Assembly: GCA_900770535.1 (NCBI GenBank)
Contig: CAAHDV010000031.1
Span: 1 to 40,384, forward strand
Length of the DNA stretch: 40,384 bases
Origin: Lachnospiraceae bacterium
GTDB taxonomy: Bacteria; Bacillota; Clostridia; Lachnospirales; Lachnospiraceae
Reading direction: 5' to 3'
Part shown: positions 34,266 through 40,384 of the stretch, in pieces
How positions within the stretch are numbered: the first letter of the stretch is position 1
Layout of the letters: each line of letters opens with the position of its first letter
Position numbers and translations under genes: made by a program
The notes under the pieces: generated by a model
Seen by the model: only the letters and a program-made list of their open reading frames with translations
Database searches by the model: none
What the model was told of the DNA's origin: nothing

Positions 34266-35045
34266 TTAGTCAAATTCGATAATGGAAGCCAGGAGCTTCT
34301 TCGCGTATTCGTCTTTGGTCTCCGCAATGCGGGATACCGGGATGTGTTCGGTGATGCGGCCATGGTAAAGGAAAAGCACGTCATCGCAGAGGTAGGTGAC
34401 AGAAGTCAGGTCATGGGTGATGAAAATATAGGTCAGTCCCAGCTTTTCCTTCAGTTCACGCAGAAGGTCCATGATCTGGACCTGGGTGTGGGCATCCAGG
34501 GAGGAGATGGCTTCGTCAAAGAGAATGATCTCCGGCTGGCAGGCCACAGCCCGGGCAATGCAGACACGCTGCAGCTGTCCGCCGGATAACTCATGGGGAT
34601 ACCGGTCTGCGTAGGAAGCGTTTAAACCGACCAGCTCTAAAAGGCGGCTGGTTTCTTCGGCCCGGTTTAACCGGATTTTCTGGTTGCGCTCTCTTGCAGC
34701 CAGTCCTTCCGCAATGATCTCCTTTACCCGGAAGCGGGGATTGGCGGAAGTGGTATAGTCCTGAAATACAACACTTAAGCGCTTCTGCAGGTTTTTTCTG
34801 CCGCTTCTGGAGGCGTAGACGGAAGTGTCGTGAATCTTCAGTTCGCCGCTGTCGGGCTTTAACAGGCCGCAGATCACGCGGCCCAGGGTAGATTTTCCGC
34901 TTCCGGACTCTCCGAGGATTCCAAGACAGGTCCCCTGGGGCACCTTTAAGGAGACATCAAAGAGAACCTGGTCCCGGGTGGTGCCGAACAGCTTTTCCTG
35001 GCGTTCGCTGCGGAAGCTGACGCAGACATGATTTATTTCAAGCAT
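34266..35045 (-). CDS. dppF: Dipeptide/oligopeptide ABC transporter ATP-binding protein
   Basis: Second ATPase of a Dpp/Opp-type importer, 259 residues. Walker A is GESGSGKST, the Q loop VVFQDYTTSANPR, the signature LSGGQLQR and Walker B EIILFDEAISSLD, with the H loop in FITHDL. It lacks part of the long C-terminal oligopeptide extension but keeps its start. The ATG at 35045 (MLEINHVCVSF) overlaps dppD by 8 bases and has GGAGAG before it. An upstream extension of 44 codons inside dppD is rejected. The substrate is set by the binding protein. Confidence 0.93.
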   Translation of the reverse strand: MLEINHVCVSFRSERQEKLFGTTRDQVLFDVSLKVPQGTCLGILGESGSGKSTLGRVICGLLKPDSGELKIHDTSVYASRSGRKNLQKRLSVVFQDYTTSANPRFRVKEIIAEGLAARERNQKIRLNRAEETSRLLELVGLNASYADRYPHELSGGQLQRVCIARAVACQPEIILFDEAISSLDAHTQVQIMDLLRELKEKLGLTYIFITHDLTSVTYLCDDVLFLYHGRITEHIPVSRIAETKDEYAKKLLASIIEFD

Positions 35046-35868
35046 GGGAACTCTCCTTTCCGTGTAAGATCTGGTGGTAGCGGTGCATGACGGCAGAGCG
35101 TTTCTCCACCAGCATGCGGGTGTACGGGTCATCGGCATGCTTAAGGATGTGGTCAAAGCTTCCGCTGTCCACCACATGTCCGCTGTTCATGACCAGGATG
35201 CGGTCAGCTACCCTGGAGATGGCGCCCAGGTCATGGGTGATGAACAGCATGGCAGTGTTTTTCTGCTTTTTGATACGGATAAATTCTTCCAGAATCTCGT
35301 ACTGGGTGATGGCATCGATGGCGGTGGTCGGCTCATCGGCAATCAGAAGCTCCGGCTGCAGGGCCATGGCAATGCCGATCATGATACGCTGGAGCATGCC
35401 GCCGGAAAGCTGGTGCGGGTATTTTTCCAGAACTTCTTCTCCGTTCCGGATCCGCATCTGTTCCAGAATTCCCAGAGAGCGGGTGCGGATTTCCTGGGCG
35501 TTCCAGGAGGTGTGAGTGGCAAAGGTTTCTGCCATCTGGTTTCCGATGCGGTAGAGCGGGTCGAAGCAGGTCATGGGATTTTGCAGGACCATGGTGATCC
35601 GGCTTCCGCGGAGGCGGCGCAGCTCTTCTTTGGATTCCTTTAACAGGTCCTGGCCGTCAAAGATGGCGCTTCCGGAAACCTGAAAATTCTTATCCAGCAG
35701 GCCCAGCACGGATTTCACGGTCATGCTTTTTCCGCTGCCGGATTCCCCGAGAATGCCGAGGCATTCGCCTGGCCGGACCTCAAAGCTGACATCTTCCACC
35801 AGCTTTTTGGAGGCTCTGCGGTGATGCAGCTTGACGTTTAAGCTTTCTACTTTTAAAATGGCAGACAT
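35038..35868 (-). CDS. dppD: Dipeptide/oligopeptide ABC transporter ATP-binding protein
   Basis: First ATPase, 276 residues. Walker A is GESGSGKSM, Q loop LQNPMTCFDP, signature LSGGMLQR, Walker B ELLIADEPTTAID and the H loop LFITHDLGAIS. The C-terminal oligopeptide-transport extension includes HADDPYTRMLVEKRS. One base is shared with dppC, and the GGAGGTG ribosome site is inside the end of dppC. It pairs with DppF to energise the importer. Confidence 0.94.
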   Translation of the reverse strand: MSAILKVESLNVKLHHRRASKKLVEDVSFEVRPGECLGILGESGSGKSMTVKSVLGLLDKNFQVSGSAIFDGQDLLKESKEELRRLRGSRITMVLQNPMTCFDPLYRIGNQMAETFATHTSWNAQEIRTRSLGILEQMRIRNGEEVLEKYPHQLSGGMLQRIMIGIAMALQPELLIADEPTTAIDAITQYEILEEFIRIKKQKNTAMLFITHDLGAISRVADRILVMNSGHVVDSGSFDHILKHADDPYTRMLVEKRSAVMHRYHQILHGKESSHA

Positions 35869-36689
35869 TACAGCACCTCCTTTGGATCAAGCACATCGCG
35901 GATGGCATCGCCCATTAAGTTGAAAGCAGAAACCAGAACAACGATCGCGATACCCGGAACTAGCATCTGGGCCGGGTTGCTGGTCAGGACATTTTTCGCC
36001 TCGCTGAGCATGGCACCCCACTCCGGAGTCGGAGCCTGTACTCCGAGTCCCAGGAAAGAAAGGGTGGAAATATTGATGATAGCCCAGCCTACATCCAGGG
36101 AAGAGAGCACAGCCAGGTCAGCCGCGATGGAAGGAACCAGATGGCGGAAGAGAATGAATCGCTCCGGGGTTCCGACACAGCGGGAAAACTGGACAAAGTT
36201 CCGGTCGCGGTACTGCATGACGCCGGTGCGGATCATGCGGGCATACCAGGCCCATTTGATGAAGACGTTCGCCAGAATGACGTTCTGGACATTGATGCCA
36301 AGCAGCGCAACGACGGCAAATACCATGATCTGGCTGGGGAAGGAAAGCATCACATCCACCACGCGCATGATCAGCTCTTCGGTAATGCCGCGGAAATAAC
36401 CGGCCAAAAGTCCCATCAGGGCCCCCAGGCCGATGGTGCCGAGCATGGTCAGGACGGCCAGGCCGAGGGTCGGGCGGATGCCGTAGATCATGCGGGAGAG
36501 GATACAGCGCCCCAGATTATCGGTGCCCAGCGGGTATTCTCTGCTGAAGTGGGCAAATTTGTTGAGAATATCGGTGGCGTAAGGGTCGTGCGGGGCAATG
36601 AGCGGGGCAAAAATGCCCATCAGCGCCACAAGCAGCACCAGGGTTACCGTACCAACGGCGGTTTTATTATGAAGAAAACGGTGTAACAT
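35868..36689 (-). CDS. dppC: Dipeptide/oligopeptide ABC transporter permease (DppC type)
   Basis: Inner-membrane permease of 273 residues with six transmembrane segments. The N-terminal HPxx-like region reads IAPHDPYATDILNKFAHFSREYPLGTD-type sequence, diagnostic for the C permeases, and the EAA loop is GTPERFILFRHLVPSI. ATGA-type contact with dppB (one shared base) and AAAGGAGGG before the ATG mark tight coupling. It forms the channel together with DppB. Confidence 0.94.
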   Translation of the reverse strand: MLHRFLHNKTAVGTVTLVLLVALMGIFAPLIAPHDPYATDILNKFAHFSREYPLGTDNLGRCILSRMIYGIRPTLGLAVLTMLGTIGLGALMGLLAGYFRGITEELIMRVVDVMLSFPSQIMVFAVVALLGINVQNVILANVFIKWAWYARMIRTGVMQYRDRNFVQFSRCVGTPERFILFRHLVPSIAADLAVLSSLDVGWAIINISTLSFLGLGVQAPTPEWGAMLSEAKNVLTSNPAQMLVPGIAIVVLVSAFNLMGDAIRDVLDPKEVL

Positions 36690-37630
36690 CAGTTGCCCTC
36701 CTTTCGCATACGCGGGTCAGATACCGTCTGAAGGATATCAAACAGCAGGTTAAATACGACAAACAGAACGCCGATCAGAAGCACATAGGTCTGGATGACC
36801 GGATAGTCCCGGTTAAAAATGGAACTGATGCACAGAGTTCCGAGCCCTGGCCACGCAAATACATTTTCCACGACAATGGTTCCGGAGATCAGCTGCGGAA
36901 TGCTCATACCGATGGCTACAATGCAGGTGTGCATGGAGTTCTTCAGGATATGCTTTACCAGAATGGATTTCTGAGGCAGGCCGCGGACATTGGCGTAGAG
37001 CACATAGTCCTGTTTCATGTTTTCCAGCATGTTGTTGCGGATCAGGCGGATGTAGGTGGAAATATAGCTTAAGGATACGGTAAAGGCCGGCAGGATCAGA
37101 TGTTTGATGGTTCCGTTTCCGCTGGTGGGCAGAAGGTCCAGTTTGATGGAGATCAGCCACATCATCAGAAGGCCGACCCAGTAAGCAGGCATGGCGGTGG
37201 TCATGAAGACAATGCCGCGCATGATCCGGTCAAACCAGCCATCCTTGTATACAGCGCACAGAAAGCCGATCGGCAGGCTTAACAGGATTACCATGATGAG
37301 GGAAGCGCCCGCCAGCTGCAGGGTAGCCGGCATGCAGCGCAGCAGCTCCCCCGCCACGGTACGGGCCGGGTTCACATAGCTGATACCGAAGTCACCGCGC
37401 AGACAGTCCAGTACCCAGGTGAAATAGCGGACCAGATACGGCTTGTCCAGTCCAAGCTCCGCCCGGACCTCGGCAATGGCTTCTTCGGTAATGATGGGAA
37501 CCTGGCGTACGCGCAGGGCTACCTCAGCCGGGTCGGATGGGATCAGGTTGATAAAAACAAAGCACACAAAGGAAATAATGAGAAGAAGCGGGATCGCGGA
37601 AAGGATCCGCTTGATGATATATGGTTTCAA
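36689..37630 (-). CDS. dppB: Dipeptide/oligopeptide ABC transporter permease (DppB type)
   Basis: Permease of 313 residues, six transmembrane segments. The start region MKPYIIKRILSAIPLLLIIS is the typical B-permease opening, followed by IPSDPAEVALR and the EAA loop LPQKSILVKHILKNS. The start is TTG at 37630, chosen because GGAGG lies 8 bases upstream and the family begins here; an upstream ATG would add 15 unlike residues. It is separated from dppA by a hairpin that may lower expression of the membrane part. Confidence 0.93.
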   Translation of the reverse strand: MKPYIIKRILSAIPLLLIISFVCFVFINLIPSDPAEVALRVRQVPIITEEAIAEVRAELGLDKPYLVRYFTWVLDCLRGDFGISYVNPARTVAGELLRCMPATLQLAGASLIMVILLSLPIGFLCAVYKDGWFDRIMRGIVFMTTAMPAYWVGLLMMWLISIKLDLLPTSGNGTIKHLILPAFTVSLSYISTYIRLIRNNMLENMKQDYVLYANVRGLPQKSILVKHILKNSMHTCIVAIGMSIPQLISGTIVVENVFAWPGLGTLCISSIFNRDYPVIQTYVLLIGVLFVVFNLLFDILQTVSDPRMRKEGN

Positions 37631-37678
37631 AACAGTACCTCCGGTAAAAATCAACAAACGTGTGAACCGTAACAATAC

Positions 37679-37704
37679 AAAGCCGCCTCGCGGGAGACGG
37701 CTTC
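37679..37704 (-). terminator. Attenuator-like hairpin between dppA and dppB
   Basis: AGCCGCCTC (37681-37689) pairs with GAGACGGCT (37694-37702) around a four-base loop, one position being G-U. On the minus strand it is followed by TTTG only, so partial termination or mRNA protection of dppA is more likely than full stop. Confidence 0.6.
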
Positions 37705-37737
37705 GTACACATTTCAGGTTGAATTACTCCTCAGAAC

Positions 37738-39366
37738 TTAGAAAGAGAAATCCTGGAACGGAACCTCATACTGAGTCTGGGTAAAGTGGAAGCCCTTCAT
37801 ATCGGAACGATAAATGGCCTTGTTGCACTCATAGGTCAGCGGAATGTAAACCGCGTCCTCGTGCAGGTGGGTCAGAACGTAGGTGTAAAGCTCCTGGCGT
37901 CTGTCCTCGTCGGTGGTGATGAGGATCTCGGTGATGGCTTCATCAATTTCTGCCTTATCATCCAGGCCAAGCTGGGCTGCATAGTCACCGTATACCGGCG
38001 CGCGCATGGCTGCCAGAGAGGACTGCGGATCATACGGAGTGCCCCAGCAGATGTTGAATACCATATCGAAATTACCGGCCTTCATGTTATCGCGGTAGGA
38101 CTGCTCCTCCTCGCCGTGGATGTTTAAGGAAACACCGATGGTCTGATACTCACTCTGCAGATATTCGGCAATGGATTTTTCGGTAACGCTGTCGCTGTTG
38201 TAAAGCAGGTCAATGTTTAACTGCTTTCCGTCTTTCTCGCGGATATTGCCGGAACCCATCTTCCAGCCTGCGTCATCCAGAATCTGGCCAGCCAGTTCTA
38301 AGTCGTAAGTAAATGGCTCCAGATCAATGTTACAGTACGGAATAGTTTTGGCAAACAGGGTGTCAGCCGGTTTCTCCAGTCCGTAGAAGATGCCGTCAGA
38401 GATGTTCTGCTTGTTGGTTGCGTGCTGAAGTGCGATGCGCACATCCTTCTCGGAAAGAATATCGGAGGAGGTATTCAGAACAATCTGTCGGGTAGAGGTC
38501 GGGTCAGAAAGCTCTACAGTGAACTTATCGCTGTCTAAGTACTGGTTGATGGCATCGGCATCGATCATGTTTTTACCGAAGATCATATCAATCTCGCCCT
38601 TTTCCAGAGCCAGGATACGGGTCTGGTTATCCGGGATGACTTTAACGGTAATAGTTTTGATGGCCGGCTGCTCGCCCCAGTAGTTCGGGTTTGCCTTGAA
38701 AATAGCATACTCATCGGTTACAAATTCATCCAGTACATATGGGCCGGTTCCGATGTAAGCCTCTACGCCGTCCTTGGTGCTGCCGTCTTTCATGGCTTTC
38801 GGGGAGATCATGGCAAACGGTCTGGTAACACCAAGCTCGGTTAAGAGCGGGTAGTACGGCTCAGACAGCTCGATGACAAAGGTGTTCTCATCCGGAGCGT
38901 CGACACCGACTAACAGGTGCATCATCTCCAGCCAGGTGTGGCGGTCCTTGTTTTCCAGGATCGCGTCGAAGTTTGCCTTGATGGCATAGGCGTCACATTT
39001 CTCGCCATCGGAGAACAGCACGCCCGGGCGGATGTGGAAGGTGTAGACCTTTCCGTCCTCACTGACATCCCAGCTTTCAGCCAGGCAGCCTTCAAAGCCG
39101 TCTGCGGTGATATTGACGAGACCCTCGTACAGCATTTCCTGTGCGTACATCTCGCCGGCATATAAATGCGGGTTTAAATCGCGGATATCGCGGTAGTTTA
39201 CAAAGATCAGATCTTCTTTTTTGGTATCAGAAGAAGCGGCGGTTTCTGCAGTAGCGGAATCTGCGGCAGCAGTAGATGCAGAGTCAGAGGCGGATGAACC
39301 GCAGCCACTTAACACGGCGGTGCCTAAGAGACCTGCAAGAAGCAGTGTGCCCCATCTTTTTTTCAT
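37738..39366 (-). CDS. dppA: Solute-binding lipoprotein of a dipeptide/nickel-type ABC importer
   Basis: Extracytoplasmic binding protein, family 5 (SBP_bac_5), 542 residues. A lipoprotein signal peptide (MKKRWGTLLLAGLLGTAVLSGCG) ends in the lipobox LSGC, followed by a Ser/Ala-rich linker with acidic residues and the mature domain with YTFHIRPGVLFSDGEKCDA, the family's hallmark. It binds a peptide, metal complex or similar and delivers it to DppBC. The ATG at 39366 follows AGGAGG by 8 bases. A LysR-type gene is directly upstream on the same strand. Confidence 0.95.
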   Translation of the reverse strand: MKKRWGTLLLAGLLGTAVLSGCGSSASDSASTAAADSATAETAASSDTKKEDLIFVNYRDIRDLNPHLYAGEMYAQEMLYEGLVNITADGFEGCLAESWDVSEDGKVYTFHIRPGVLFSDGEKCDAYAIKANFDAILENKDRHTWLEMMHLLVGVDAPDENTFVIELSEPYYPLLTELGVTRPFAMISPKAMKDGSTKDGVEAYIGTGPYVLDEFVTDEYAIFKANPNYWGEQPAIKTITVKVIPDNQTRILALEKGEIDMIFGKNMIDADAINQYLDSDKFTVELSDPTSTRQIVLNTSSDILSEKDVRIALQHATNKQNISDGIFYGLEKPADTLFAKTIPYCNIDLEPFTYDLELAGQILDDAGWKMGSGNIREKDGKQLNIDLLYNSDSVTEKSIAEYLQSEYQTIGVSLNIHGEEEQSYRDNMKAGNFDMVFNICWGTPYDPQSSLAAMRAPVYGDYAAQLGLDDKAEIDEAITEILITTDEDRRQELYTYVLTHLHEDAVYIPLTYECNKAIYRSDMKGFHFTQTQYEVPFQDFSF

Positions 39367-39520
39367 AATCAGTTTCCTCCTGTTGTAAAAGCTTGTTATC
39401 GTTTCTGTCCACACATCCGGTGTGAACGATGGAAAGTATAACACAGGTTAGCCAAAGCTTACTACTGACGAATTTGGAGGGGCTTAGTTATTCCAAAATG
39501 TTATAACAAGGGTGAAATTC
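39367..39520 (-). promoter_or_regulatory. dppA upstream region
   Basis: TATACT box on the minus strand (plus 39434-39439) without a good -35. A perfect palindrome TGTTATAACA (39499-39508) and an inverted repeat CACAC-N5-GTGTG in the leader are candidate LysR or other regulator sites. Confidence 0.45.
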
Positions 39521-40384
39521 TTACAAAATTGCCTGAAAATGACGGATGAACCAGTCGGCGGCTGTGCTTAATTTTGCGTCATCCGGACAGATGTAGCCGA
39601 TGAGTAGAAATGGCTCACAGTTGTTGATCCGGAGCTGGCGGACATCGTACTGGCGGTACTGGTCATAGAGAAAATTGATGCCAAGGCTGCAGACGTCGGT
39701 ATTCATCAGCAGGTTGATGGTCAGGTGATCGCTGTTGGTATAGACGGAATAATGGAGCTGTTCCGTGCTAATGGCACCCAGGCTTACATGGCTTAAATGA
39801 TGTTCCACTGAGAAAAATTCCCGCACACCCCGGACGAAGGAGAGGGAGGAAAGATCCTGAAAGTCAATGCTTTCATCATGGTAGCGCGGATGCTTTGGCC
39901 CCACATAAACACAGGCTTCCTTCATATCCAGGGGAATGAATTTCAGCTTTTTGTGGGAAAGAATGTGTTGGAACTGGTGCAGCTGTTTTTCAGCGATATA
40001 GACGACACCGATCTCGGAAAGCCCCTGGGCAACCCGGTTGCAGATTTCCTCCACGGTACCTTCCAAGTGTTCCACGATGTAGGAATCACCCATTTCCTGA
40101 TAGAAGTCGGTTAATAAGCGGGAAATCATGTTGCTGGGATAGGTAGCGAGACTGAATTTTTCACCCTGGTTCCGGTCCGTGAGGGAGTCGATCAGGCTAA
40201 CATTGTGGAGAATATTCTGGGCATATTCCCGGACCGTTTCTCCATAGGGAGTGATGCGGATTCCGCGGCTGCTGCGTTCAAAAAGCGGGCGGCCAAGCTC
40301 TTTTTCCAGCGAACTGATCACTTTGCTGACATTGGGCTGTGTGGTGTAAAGGCATTCAGCGGCCTGGTTAAAGCTGCCTTTTTC
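39521..40384 (-). CDS. LysR-type transcriptional regulator (5' partial)
   Basis: LysR-type regulator, 287 residues visible. The frame stays open to the window edge: residues ...FNQAAECLYTTQPNVSKVIS belong to the N-terminal helix-turn-helix, so only a short start piece is outside. KELGRPLFERSSRGIRITPYGE follows, the canonical end of the DNA-binding domain, then the periplasmic-binding-like effector domain (about 110-287). It lies 154 bases upstream of dppA on the same strand, so it very likely controls the importer operon and may be co-transcribed. The effector is unknown. Confidence 0.92.
   Translation of the reverse strand, partial: EKGSFNQAAECLYTTQPNVSKVISSLEKELGRPLFERSSRGIRITPYGETVREYAQNILHNVSLIDSLTDRNQGEKFSLATYPSNMISRLLTDFYQEMGDSYIVEHLEGTVEEICNRVAQGLSEIGVVYIAEKQLHQFQHILSHKKLKFIPLDMKEACVYVGPKHPRYHDESIDFQDLSSLSFVRGVREFFSVEHHLSHVSLGAISTEQLHYSVYTNSDHLTINLLMNTDVCSLGINFLYDQYRQYDVRQLRINNCEPFLLIGYICPDDAKLSTAADWFIRHFQAIL

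Overview
The window reads as chromosome of an anaerobic gut Firmicute of the Lachnospiraceae type (inference). Supporting signs are AGGAGG ribosome sites, occasional TTG starts, an F-type ATP synthase operon without atpI/atpB in view, GHKL/LytTR two-component genes and a Lachnospiraceae-like branched-chain aminotransferase. No tRNA, rRNA, CRISPR array, phage or complete insertion sequence was seen. Gene sequence runs off both ends: atpE on the left, a LysR-type regulator on the right.

Layout. (1) 1-5690: end of the ATP synthase operon atpE-F-H-A-G-D-C, closed by a terminator; subunit c carries a sodium-binding signature. (2) 5700-8670: a small flavin-binding-fold protein, a zone of broken genes (two unidentified 3' gene fragments and an ilvE lacking its 5' end) bracketed by two copies of one hairpin, then an HxlR regulator with a GNAT acetyltransferase. 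(3) 8680-14590: a cupin and a MarR regulator facing a four-gene set: NhaC-type antiporter, MalY/PatB C-S lyase, GntP-type permease, RidA. The enzymes fit catabolism of a sulfur or beta-substituted amino acid, with RidA clearing the reactive enamine. (4) 14641-19831: a potassium locus on the minus strand, ktrB-ktrA-small membrane protein-kdpD-kdpE, in which a KdpD lacking the usual N-terminal Kdp domain is paired with Ktr/Trk uptake rather than KdpFABC. (5) 19745-21980: an AAA ATPase with a C-terminal helix-turn-helix-like end, preceded by seven AATAGTAAA repeats around its promoter, then a DUF3810-type membrane metallopeptidase.

(6) 22151-27467: glycogen branching enzyme with a histone-H1-like tail, ribokinase, an internally deleted nucleoside hydrolase and uridine phosphorylase. 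(7) 27471-31184: a GHKL kinase/LytTR regulator pair divergent from a sodium:solute symporter, with direct repeats between them. (8) 31263-33141: MATE exporter with its ArsR regulator, then a 28-residue holin-like toxin ORF. (9) 33202-40384: remnant of a nuclease-type gene, then an M14-like deacylase/peptidase and a dipeptide-type ABC importer (dppF-D-C-B-A order on the plus map), with a LysR regulator upstream.

Sodium recurs: a predicted sodium-driven ATP synthase, NhaC, Ktr and a sodium:solute symporter lie within 31 kb. The strongest candidates for undescribed systems are the MarR-NhaC-C-S lyase-GntP-RidA set, the Ktr-linked short KdpDE with its 57-residue membrane protein and PhoB-like boxes, and the repeat-flanked AAA ATPase.
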